A stretch of DNA of 31,242 nucleotides, taken from the NCBI GenBank assembly GCA_910585275.1, contig CAJUCW010000039.1, positions 1 through 31,242 on the forward strand, written 5' to 3'. Both the position numbers and the translations under genes were made by a program. Of this stretch, positions 1 to 6,578 are shown in pieces (the first letter of the stretch is position 1; each line of letters opens with the position of its first letter). The stretch comes from an uncultured Muribaculaceae bacterium. Lineage in GTDB: Bacteria > Bacteroidota > Bacteroidia > Bacteroidales > Muribaculaceae. The notes beneath the pieces were generated by a model. It was not told where the DNA came from, searched no databases, and saw only the letters and a program-made list of their open reading frames with translations.

Positions 1-5
1 AAAAT

Positions 6-81
<76 letters not shown>

Positions 82-98
82 ACTCCAATCAATCGAAT

Positions 99-182
99 GT
101 CCAGGTGGCGGAATTGGTAGACGCGCTACTTTGAGGGGGTAGTGGCCGTTTGGCTGTGTGAGTTCGAGTCTCATCTTGGACA
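99..182 (+). tRNA. tRNA-Leu (anticodon GAG)
   Basis: This is a class II tRNA with a long variable arm. The acceptor GTCCAGG (99-105) pairs with CTTGGAC (175-181) with one G-U wobble, and A182 is the discriminator typical of leucine tRNAs. The anticodon stem CTACT/GGTAG closes the loop TTGAGGG, giving anticodon GAG for CUC and CUU. No CCA is encoded, unlike the neighbouring tRNA-Gly. A strong terminator follows within four bases. Confidence 0.95.
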
Positions 183-185
183 CTG

Positions 186-222
186 AAGGAATTCTGAATC
201 TTCGGATTCGGGATTCCTTTTT
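186..222 (+). terminator. Intrinsic terminator of the tRNA-Gly/tRNA-Leu unit
   Basis: Bases 186-200 pair with 205-219 in a continuous stem of about 15 bp that includes two T-G wobbles. The stem is capped by TTCG between C200 and G205, which is the very stable C(UUCG)G tetraloop. T residues run through 222. The hairpin starts four bases after the tRNA-Leu discriminator. Confidence 0.9.
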
Positions 223-244
223 GTTTGTTTTACACAATGCTTTT

Positions 245-715
245 ATGGACAAGACAGATAATCAACCGGCTCTCAACGAGCATAACAAACAGGAATATCC
301 TCCGATGCATACGGCGGAGCATTTACTCAATGGGGAAATGGCCCGCAGATATGGGCAGGGGAGGGCGTTCAGCGCGCATGTGGAGAGGAAGAAATCGAAA
401 CTCGATTTCCATCTTCCGAAGCCGATGTCGGCCGAAGAGATAAAGGGGATGGAAGATTATATAAATAAGGTGATTGCGGAATGCGTGCCCGTCACCGAAG
501 AATTCATAACACAGGCGGAGGCTATTGACCGGTTTGACATGAGCCGTTTGCCGGAAGGAGCGTCAGAAACCGTGAGAGTGGTTAAAATCGGCGACTATGA
601 CCAATGCCTGTGTGCCGGGACGCACGTGTCAAACACTTCGGAAATAGGAAGATTCCGAATCTCCAGCAGCAGATATGATGACGGTGTGCAACGTCTTGTT
701 TTCAGGCTTGACTGA
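245..715 (+). CDS. AlaX-like free-standing tRNA editing domain protein
   Basis: The predicted protein has 156 residues and resembles the second additional (SAD) domain found in alanyl- and threonyl-tRNA synthetases. Free-standing members (AlaX) hydrolyse mischarged Ser- or Gly-tRNA(Ala). The zinc and catalytic motifs are visible as HTAEH (His22, His26) and CAGTH (Cys123, His127). ATG 245 is chosen as start because upstream in-frame codons run through the tRNA-Leu gene and its terminator hairpin, which cannot be coding. The length fits a minimal editing domain without a synthetase core. The ATG follows the terminator T-run by only 22 bases, and the next gene starts 29 bases after the stop, suggesting co-transcription. 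The exact substrate (Ser/Ala or another pair) cannot be read from sequence. Confidence 0.85.
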   Translation: MDKTDNQPALNEHNKQEYPPMHTAEHLLNGEMARRYGQGRAFSAHVERKKSKLDFHLPKPMSAEEIKGMEDYINKVIAECVPVTEEFITQAEAIDRFDMSRLPEGASETVRVVKIGDYDQCLCAGTHVSNTSEIGRFRISSSRYDDGVQRLVFRLD

Positions 716-744
716 CCATGGTGTAGCGGTTTGCATAATTCTAT

Positions 745-1083
745 ATGAGGATTTTTATAAATAAGATAATTCCGTTCGGGAAGAATTTCTATGCGATAAA
801 TCTTTTCGGAGTGCTTTTTGCGAAGGGACCGTGCGGTCAGAGGGTTATTAATCATGAAAAAATACATACGGCACAGATGAAGGAGTTGCTATATCTGTTC
901 TTTTATTTGGCGTATGTGGTGGAATGGCTGGTAAGGTTGGTGCAGTTTCGTAATAGTTATGAAGCATACCGCAACATTTCGTTTGAGAGGGAGGCATATG
1001 CCAATGAGTTGAATTTCAAGTATCTGAGAGAAAGGAGATGCTATTCTTTCATGAGGTATTTTAAGAATTTGCGACGATTTTAA
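745..1083 (+). CDS. Small HExxH-motif protein of unknown function
   Basis: The protein has 112 residues. It contains HEKIH (His37, Glu38, His41), the zinc-binding signature of gluzincin-like metallopeptidases, and a downstream acidic stretch FEREAYANE (around residues 80-88) that could supply the third zinc ligand. A hydrophobic stretch at about 48-66 sits between the two, so the protein may associate with the membrane. There is no signal peptide. To my knowledge similar short proteins are common in Bacteroidales and carry only 'hypothetical' names. It follows the AlaX-like gene by 29 bases, so the two probably share a transcript. Peptidase activity is inferred from the motif alone, because the protein is much smaller than typical HExxH enzymes. 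Confidence 0.7.
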   Translation: MRIFINKIIPFGKNFYAINLFGVLFAKGPCGQRVINHEKIHTAQMKELLYLFFYLAYVVEWLVRLVQFRNSYEAYRNISFEREAYANELNFKYLRERRCYSFMRYFKNLRRF

Positions 1084-1244
1084 TTAAAGAATGTTAAAAC
1101 GTCGGGATGCGATTGAACCATTTGGGGGTGTTGATTGTCTTATATATAGAAAATCGTTAGTATCACATTGGTTACTACAATACAGATTCAGCGATTTCTG
1201 TTTCATGATGTTAGGTTAGTTTGAAAAGTATTATTGAAAAAGAG

Positions 1245-1277
1245 AGCGGTCGATGTGAATCGGCCGCTTTTCGTTTT
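1245..1277 (+). terminator. Intrinsic terminator, plus strand
   Basis: AGCGGTCGAT (1245-1254) pairs with ATCGGCCGCT (1259-1268), a 10-bp stem with one G-T wobble and a GTGA loop, followed by a T-rich tail at 1268-1277. It lies 162 bases after the HExxH gene. It therefore ends either a long 3' untranslated region or a separate short transcript. Confidence 0.8.
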
Positions 1278-1351
1278 AACCGGGACAACCCGGGATTCTC
1301 AAACCAGGACAACCAAGGACAACCAGATTTTTTGATTGCATTGTTTCAAAA

Positions 1352-1393
1352 AAACATAGCCCCGGGAAACGGCGTCATCGCTGTTCCCCGGGG
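1352..1393 (-). terminator. Terminator of the oxalate operon (possibly bidirectional)
   Basis: CCCCGGGAAAC (1360-1370) pairs with GTTCCCCGGGG (1383-1393), with one internal mismatch. Read on the minus strand, the hairpin is followed by CTATG and a run of seven T (opposite A 1348-1354). This fits termination about 45 bases downstream of the flavin reductase-like gene. A weaker T-rich stretch on the plus strand could make it bidirectional. Confidence 0.8.
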
Positions 1394-1436
1394 GTGTAAT
1401 TTTTGTCGGGTGGTATATTATGAGAATGTAATGAGT

Positions 1437-2003
1437 TTATTTCAAGGTTTTGCCGACGTTTAAAGCTTTCGCAATGACGGATCCGAGGGCCCGATATGTG
1501 TTGGTTTCTGAATCGAACGTTATGGGACGGAGTTTCGAATAATCGACTCGGCCGTTTTCGTCAAGGATTGAATCATCGGCTACGGTCCGCACCACCTCCC
1601 CTACGACGCGAGTGCCTCCGTCGCCGTTGTCAGTCATTGATATAATCCTGCATTCCATGGCGAGCACGAACTCTTCGATTATCGGGGCCATAACTTCTTT
1701 TGCCGGAGTGACAGTGGCTTTGACATGACTGAGTTTTGTCTTGTCGTGTCCTGAAGTGATTCCGAGATAGTCTGCAAGTTCCACACGTTCTTCATCGGCG
1801 ATATGCACGGTAAAGCCGCCTGATTTACGCATGTTTTCAGTGGTCTTATGGCTTGAAGAGATGTTGAGGGCAATCTGATTGTCCCAGCATTGTCCGCCCC
1901 AGGCCACGTTCATGGCGTCGGGATTGCGGTTTTCGTCGTATGTGCCGATAATCAGCACCGGATGCGGTGCGATTATCGGGCGGGTTTTGATGTTTTTAAG
2001 CAT
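1437..2003 (-). CDS. Flavin reductase-like (FMN-binding split-barrel) protein
   Basis: The protein has 188 residues and belongs to the flavoredoxin/flavin reductase-like family, which binds FMN in a split beta-barrel. Supporting signs are the N-terminal HPVLIIGTYDENRNPDAMNV block, the region around residues 35-60 with AWGGQCWDNQIALNIS and HKTTENM, and the later strands around EVVRTVADDSILDENGRVDY. It lacks a signal peptide and is probably cytosolic. It is the last gene of the minus-strand operon, 37 bases after the AEC carrier. No step of oxalate breakdown needs a flavin reductase, so its link to the operon may be redox housekeeping or incidental. The natural electron donor and acceptor cannot be told from sequence. 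Confidence 0.85.
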   Translation of the reverse strand: MLKNIKTRPIIAPHPVLIIGTYDENRNPDAMNVAWGGQCWDNQIALNISSSHKTTENMRKSGGFTVHIADEERVELADYLGITSGHDKTKLSHVKATVTPAKEVMAPIIEEFVLAMECRIISMTDNGDGGTRVVGEVVRTVADDSILDENGRVDYSKLRPITFDSETNTYRALGSVIAKALNVGKTLK

Positions 2004-2040
2004 AAATCAATTAAATTTATAAAATCAGAGTAATGTATGG

Positions 2041-3015
2041 TCAGGCCATCTTGAGGGCAAGGTCGGTTATCCATATCCAAAGAGGGCAGAAACCTATGAA
2101 AAGAATCACCGACAGGGTGAGCGAGGATGTGCCTGTGGCGACGTAGGTGTCATACTCGTCGGCAATTATGATTCCGGAGAATGCAGGAGGCAATGCACCT
2201 GCCACGACGAGCATCTTCAGATTCTCCGGATCCATCTTGAAGACAAGTCCGAGGATGAGGATTACGGCCGGCATCATAATCATCTTCATGATGGAACCGA
2301 GCACAGCCTGCCAGTTGACCGAGAACTTGATGGCCGAAAGGGTAATACCAGCAGAGAACACAGCCATAGAGGCATTTGCCTTGGCTATAAGGTTGAAGGA
2401 AGGCGACGCCCAGTCGGGCCAAGGAATTCCGACAACCACCCAGATTACTGCAAGAATCGGCGCCCAAGCCACAGGTTGCTCCAAGGCGTGGATTACCGGC
2501 GCCCAGGCACTTTGTTTCTTCGTAGAGCCGGGGTTTTGCTTTTCAAGGGAGGCATTCATAAGCGAAAGTCCCACCGGAATGCCGATGGCATTGACCACGA
2601 TACCCACGATAGCGACTACAAGCGCCACGGAAGGGGAGGTGCCGAAAATAGGTTCAAGCACGGCAAATCCGAGGAACCCGATTGTGGGCGAACCGCTGAT
2701 AAGAGCGGATACGGCGGCATCGGCGCCCGTGTTTTTCTTGAAGCAGTATTTAAAGACGAAATACACCGCCATGAAGCATGCCATGATGCCGATGGTGGAA
2801 ACCACGGTGAGCTTTATGTCGCGGATAAGCATCTCGCGGCTGGCCTGCACAATAGAAACGAAAAGGGCGGCAGGCAATGCATAGTCGAGCACGACCTTGT
2901 TGAATTTCTTGGCGTCTTCGCCGGAAAAGATTCCTTTCTTTCCCGAAATGAATCCGGCAAGCATCACGACAATAATCGGGACGATTGCATATAATATTAC
3001 ATGAGAAATGTCCAT
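2041..3015 (-). CDS. AEC-family carrier, probable oxalate/formate transporter
   Basis: The protein has 324 residues, is highly hydrophobic with about ten membrane segments, and starts directly in the first one (MDISHVILYAIVPIIVVMLAG). It resembles the auxin efflux carrier (AEC) family. In E. coli the AEC protein YfdV is encoded directly after frc (yfdW) and oxc (yfdU), and the order here is the same, so oxalate uptake and/or formate export is the best guess. AEC members also carry malate and malonate, so the substrate is inferred from context. The gene starts 134 bases after oxc and ends 37 bases before the flavin reductase-like gene. No OxlT-type (major facilitator) oxalate:formate antiporter occurs in the window, so this may be its functional substitute. 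Confidence 0.85.
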   Translation of the reverse strand: MDISHVILYAIVPIIVVMLAGFISGKKGIFSGEDAKKFNKVVLDYALPAALFVSIVQASREMLIRDIKLTVVSTIGIMACFMAVYFVFKYCFKKNTGADAAVSALISGSPTIGFLGFAVLEPIFGTSPSVALVVAIVGIVVNAIGIPVGLSLMNASLEKQNPGSTKKQSAWAPVIHALEQPVAWAPILAVIWVVVGIPWPDWASPSFNLIAKANASMAVFSAGITLSAIKFSVNWQAVLGSIMKMIMMPAVILILGLVFKMDPENLKMLVVAGALPPAFSGIIIADEYDTYVATGTSSLTLSVILFIGFCPLWIWITDLALKMA

Positions 3016-3149
3016 AACTTCATTTTTTATTGTTTATAGCCAATCAGAATAAAGAAAAAGAATTGTGCAGCCGGGAGGCAATCGGCCAGATTTTCCGAAG
3101 GCTTGTGCCTAAATCCGGGGATACGTTAAATCTTCGATAAAAGTGGTTT

Positions 3150-4889
3150 TTATACCGTGTAGTCGATGAGCGGGGTGGGGTTGAGGTAGCCAATATGGCC
3201 GCTCTCCTTGCCTGCATCGGCAGCAAGCTGCACGTCGATGATGGCCGGTTTCTTCGAAGCAATCGCCTCTTCAAGGGCTGCTTTGAGTTGAGCGGGGGTC
3301 GTGACGTAGTAGCCTTTCGCCCCGAACATGTCGCCCATCTTGTCGTAGCGCGCCTCAAGGTCGAGGGTGGTTGGGGCGGGGTCGTGTTCTATTGCCGGGT
3401 CGGTCGATGGGTTGACTCCGATGCTGTTGTAGATGCCTCCGTTGTTTAAAACCACCACTGTAACGGGAAGTCTGAAACGGCAGATGGTGGCGAAATCCAT
3501 ACCGGAGAACCCGAATGCGGAGTCGCCTTCGATTGCTACGACAGACTTGCCGGTGGCTACGGCCGCTCCAATGCATGAGCCCATTCCCATCCCCATAATC
3601 GCCCATGTGGCACAGTCTATGCGGTGGCGGGGCAACTGCATGTCGATTGCGTCGCGGGTGTCATCAAGAGTGTTGGCTCCTTCGTTTACGAGGATTATAT
3701 CAGGATTCGCGGCAAGCACCGGTTTGATGGCACTCAGTGCGCTCCAATGGTTCATAGGCTCCAAAGATGCGGCTTCCGACAGTCGGGCCTCGAATTTCGC
3801 ATTCTTAATTTTTGTCTGGGCTTGCAAAGACTTCACCCATGCCGGATCCGAATCCATTGATTTGCCGTCCATGGCTTTGAGCAACGCGTTGAGCGACTCT
3901 TTAAGGTCGCCTATGACAGGTGCGGCAATCGGTACGTTGACATCGATTTCCGTAGGCTCGACATCGAGTTGGATGAACTTGATGGCAGGATTCCATTTGC
4001 CTCTACCGAACGAAAGCATCCAGTTGAGACGTGCGCCCACCACAAGCACTACGTCGGATTTCTCCATGATGTCAGAGCGGCAGGAAAGCGCACTTAGGTC
4101 GCCGTCATCGGGAAGAAGACCTTTGGCCATCGACATTGGAAGATATGGTATGTTGTATGTCTCGGCAAGCTTTTTAAGTTCATTCTCCACCTGGGCATAG
4201 GCCGCCCCTTTGCCAATAAGGATCGCAGGGCGTTTGGCGGAAAGAAGAATCTCGACTGCCCTCGCCACCGATTCCCGGTTGGGTAAGATTGGGGAATATA
4301 GGTCAACCGGAGTATAAAAAAGTTTTTGTGCCTCGGTAGCGTCCATAGTTTCGCCGAGGGCCGGGGTCGTCATATCGATATATACACCTCCGGGCCTCCC
4401 GCTTACTGCCGCCCGATAAGCTCTTGCCACAGCCGAAGGGATATCTTTGGCATGGCTGCAGCGGAAGGCAGCTTTCACGAGAGGACGCGCCGTATTAAGT
4501 TGGTCGAGTTCTTCATAGGTGCCCATTTTCATGTCAACCATAGTGGGGTCCGAAGCTCCTGAAATCTGTATCATCGGATAACAGTTGACCGTAGCGTTGG
4601 CGGTTGCGGTCAGTCCGTTGAGAAATCCGAGAGATGAGACGGTGAGCAATACACCCGGCACACGTGTGAGATAACCATGCGTTGCCGCCGCCATCCCGGC
4701 CTGCTGTTCGAAACGGAATCCTACATATTTTACCCCCACTTTCTGCATGGCGTATGCGGCTTCCGTTACAGGAATACCTACAAGTCCATATACATTGTCA
4801 AGGCCAAGGCGTTTGAGAGCTTCAGCAAGGATATACATGCCGGTAACCTGCTCGGGGAACTGAGGTTTTGAGCTATTTGAAGTGTCCAT
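3150..4889 (-). CDS. oxc: Oxalyl-CoA decarboxylase
   Basis: The protein has 579 residues and is a thiamine-diphosphate enzyme converting oxalyl-CoA to formyl-CoA and CO2 in the cytosol. The pyrimidine-domain glutamate is visible in FRFEQQAGM (Glu61). The pair Tyr125-Glu126 in GTYEELDQLN corresponds to Tyr120-Glu121 of the Oxalobacter formigenes enzyme. The diphosphate/Mg motif begins GDSAFG (455-460) and ends with Asn482-Asn483. These separate it from acetolactate synthases of the same fold. The C-terminal segment ESGHIGYLNP keeps Ser563, but has His565 where, from memory, the O. formigenes enzyme has Arg555. It is preceded by frc with a 90-base gap that holds a strong hairpin, and followed by the AEC carrier. 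Confidence 0.95.
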   Translation of the reverse strand: MDTSNSSKPQFPEQVTGMYILAEALKRLGLDNVYGLVGIPVTEAAYAMQKVGVKYVGFRFEQQAGMAAATHGYLTRVPGVLLTVSSLGFLNGLTATANATVNCYPMIQISGASDPTMVDMKMGTYEELDQLNTARPLVKAAFRCSHAKDIPSAVARAYRAAVSGRPGGVYIDMTTPALGETMDATEAQKLFYTPVDLYSPILPNRESVARAVEILLSAKRPAILIGKGAAYAQVENELKKLAETYNIPYLPMSMAKGLLPDDGDLSALSCRSDIMEKSDVVLVVGARLNWMLSFGRGKWNPAIKFIQLDVEPTEIDVNVPIAAPVIGDLKESLNALLKAMDGKSMDSDPAWVKSLQAQTKIKNAKFEARLSEAASLEPMNHWSALSAIKPVLAANPDIILVNEGANTLDDTRDAIDMQLPRHRIDCATWAIMGMGMGSCIGAAVATGKSVVAIEGDSAFGFSGMDFATICRFRLPVTVVVLNNGGIYNSIGVNPSTDPAIEHDPAPTTLDLEARYDKMGDMFGAKGYYVTTPAQLKAALEEAIASKKPAIIDVQLAADAGKESGHIGYLNPTPLIDYTV

Positions 4890-4920
4890 TGTTTTTCGAT
4901 TAAGGATGATAAATTGAGTA

Positions 4921-4960
4921 AAAGGCTTGCCGGGCGTGAGGTCACCCCTTGCAAGCCTTT
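4921..4960 (-). promoter_or_regulatory. Strong intercistronic hairpin between frc and oxc
   Basis: AAAGGCTTGC (4921-4930) is perfectly complementary to GCAAGCCTTT (4951-4960). The interior can extend the stem through GGG (4932-4934) with CCC (4946-4948) and GTG (4936-4938) with CAC (4943-4945). On the minus strand it is followed only by TTTTA, so it may act as a partial terminator, an RNA stabiliser or a processing site. Confidence 0.7.
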
Positions 4961-4979
4961 CGATAATTATGAAAGTAAA

Positions 4980-6284
4980 TTATTTTTTCGGCATAGGTGC
5001 GGTGGTGCCGTTGGCTTTGAATTTAGCCAAATCCTCCGGAGTATAGCCCAAGCCTGTGAGGATTTCATCGGTGTTGCCACCGAGTTCGGGGCATGGTCCG
5101 TAGGTGGGTTGATAATTCGATATGGTGAATGGGCATCCCACGGTGACGAATTCTCCGATTTTGCCTCCCTGGTTTATTTTCACGAGTGTGTTGCCGTCGT
5201 AGAGCGACTCATCGGTCATGATCTCTTTGGTTGACAAAACTGGGCCGACAGGCACTCCTGCTTTTCCAAGAATTTCGGTGACTTCGAATTTTGTCTTATC
5301 CGCTGTCCATGTTCCGATTCTCCGGTATATCTCCTGTTTGTGGCGGTCACGTGCGTCTGCAGTATTGAAATCGGGATTCGTCAGCCAATCCTGAAATCCT
5401 ACGGCGTTGCAGAAAAGTTCGAAATCCTTTGCGCCCCGCTGGAGGACGATATAGACATAGTTGTTGGCATCCAGCTCGGAGTCATATCCTCCGGCAGGCT
5501 TGCATTTGTAGGTCCATCCAAGCACGCCACCTCCTTCGATGTTCCCTGAACGGGGCACGCAGTCGCCAAACTTGCCGTCGGGATATTGCGGGAATTGGGT
5601 GAGGTAGCCTATTTTGTCGAGAGTGAGCTGGTCACGCGTCTTTATACGGCAAAGGTTTAGACATGCATTGTGCATCGACTGATAGACGAACGAACCCTCG
5701 CCGGTTTTTTCGCGTTGGCAGAGCGCCGCGAGAATACCGATCAAAAGATGCATTCCGGTGTTGGAGTCGCCAAGCGCTGCACCGCTTTGTGTTGGAATGT
5801 TTTCCGCCCCTTCATACCATCCGGTGGTGGAGGCTGCAGCCGCCGTCACCTGTGCGATAGGTTCGTATGCCTTAAGGTCTTTATATTTTGACGACTGCGG
5901 GAATCCCTTTATTGTGCCGTAGATGCACTTAGGATTCAACTTGTGTACCTCTTCCCAAGAGAACCCAAGTTTATCCATGGCTCCCGGATGTAAGTTTTCG
6001 ATAAATATGTCGGCTCCTTTAATCAGTTTGGTGAGGATTTCTTTTCCATCGGGAGTCTTGGCGTCGAGGGCAAGCGATTTTTTGTCGGAATTAAGTTGAA
6101 GGAAGTAATAGCTTGGTAGTTCCGGATTGAACTGAAGTTCGCCTCTTGTGGCATCGCCTACTCCGGGGCGTTCGATTTTTATTACATCTGCTCCAAGCCA
6201 AGCTAACATTTGGGTGCAGGAAGGCCCTGATTGCACTTCGGTAAAATCAATCACCTTGATGCCCTGCAAAGGTGCTGTGTTCAT
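4980..6284 (-). CDS. frc: Formyl-CoA transferase (formyl-CoA:oxalate CoA-transferase)
   Basis: The protein has 434 residues (O. formigenes enzyme about 428) and is a class III CoA-transferase that moves CoA from formyl-CoA to oxalate. The N-terminal CoA-binding signature is visible around residues 14-40 (FTEVQSGPSCTQMLAWLGAD and KIERPG). Asp173 in GDSNTGMHL corresponds to the catalytic Asp169 that forms the aspartyl-CoA intermediate, and a glycine-rich loop at about 250-253 fits the lid seen in this family. It is the first gene of the operon, and the upstream gene on this strand is separated by a terminator. Class III enzymes also include carnitine and acetyl-CoA:oxalate transferases, but adjacency to oxc makes formyl-CoA:oxalate by far the best assignment. 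Confidence 0.93.
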   Translation of the reverse strand: MNTAPLQGIKVIDFTEVQSGPSCTQMLAWLGADVIKIERPGVGDATRGELQFNPELPSYYFLQLNSDKKSLALDAKTPDGKEILTKLIKGADIFIENLHPGAMDKLGFSWEEVHKLNPKCIYGTIKGFPQSSKYKDLKAYEPIAQVTAAAASTTGWYEGAENIPTQSGAALGDSNTGMHLLIGILAALCQREKTGEGSFVYQSMHNACLNLCRIKTRDQLTLDKIGYLTQFPQYPDGKFGDCVPRSGNIEGGGVLGWTYKCKPAGGYDSELDANNYVYIVLQRGAKDFELFCNAVGFQDWLTNPDFNTADARDRHKQEIYRRIGTWTADKTKFEVTEILGKAGVPVGPVLSTKEIMTDESLYDGNTLVKINQGGKIGEFVTVGCPFTISNYQPTYGPCPELGGNTDEILTGLGYTPEDLAKFKANGTTAPMPKK

Positions 6285-6523
6285 AATATAATTAAGATTT
6301 AATTATAACAAAAAAAGCAAGCCATGGCAACACATAGGAGTCGTACCTTTCTTATTGTCGCGTTCGGAAATATGCTAATCCGGCTTGCCGATTATCTGAC
6401 AATATAACCGAAAAAAACGTGAAAGTGTTCATGGCATGTTTAGAGCACACTCTTAAAAGCGGAAAGCGATAAAATGGATAGTACTGATGGTGCAGTGATG
6501 TCGGATTCCCTAATATAAAATAA
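6285..6523 (-). promoter_or_regulatory. Upstream region of the oxalate operon
   Basis: This stretch lies between the frc start and the terminator of the next minus-strand gene, so it must hold the frc promoter. On the minus strand I find no exact TAnnTTTG box. The closest, around 6411-6418, reads TTATATTG and lacks a TTTG upstream at the usual distance. An imperfect dyad (AATCCGGCTTGCCGATT, 6377-6393) could be an operator. Non-canonical promoters fit a conditionally expressed operon, but this is inference. Confidence 0.35.
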
Positions 6524-6553
6524 TAAAAGCGGTATTGTTTCCTACCGCTTTTA
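6524..6553 (-). terminator. Terminator downstream of the HU/SPOR gene
   Basis: TAAAAGCGGTA (6524-6534) and TACCGCTTTTA (6543-6553) form a perfect 11-bp stem with an 8-base loop. The minus strand continues into a T-rich stretch. The hairpin lies 25 bases after the stop of the HU/SPOR gene and isolates it from frc. Confidence 0.85.
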
Positions 6554-6578
6554 TTTGTTTGAAAGGATTGTAGAAGAA

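Larger units (their letters stand above)
1084..1436. other. Intergenic region with two terminators and short repeats, no convincing gene
   Basis: This 353-base gap separates a plus-strand unit from a convergent minus-strand operon. It holds the plus terminator at 1245-1277, the minus terminator at 1352-1393, and between them three copies of GGACAACC (1283-1290, 1307-1314, 1317-1324). An open frame at 1221-1463 runs through both hairpins and is not credible. I see no promoter or RNA gene in 1084-1244. Confidence 0.7.

Noticed and set aside
158..244. Upstream in-frame extension of the AlaX-like gene
   Set aside because: It would read through tRNA-Leu and its terminator; ATG 245 fits better.
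1221..1463. 80-residue open frame on the plus strand
   Set aside because: It runs through two terminator hairpins and into the 3' end of the flavin reductase-like gene, and shows no protein-like features.
2147..2884. 245-residue open frame opposite the AEC carrier
   Set aside because: It is antisense to a clear membrane protein gene and reflects its codon bias; its sequence has no domain-like pattern.
3433..4200. 255-residue open frame opposite oxc
   Set aside because: Shadow of the oxc reading frame with low-complexity Ser/Ala/Pro content.
6436..6448. 13-base sequence ATGTTTAGAGCAC, also at 26852-26864
   Set aside because: It suggested a shared operator between the frc upstream region and the focA-PepSY gap. 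However, several 13-base coincidences are expected in a 31-kb window, and the second copy lies downstream of focA rather than at its promoter.
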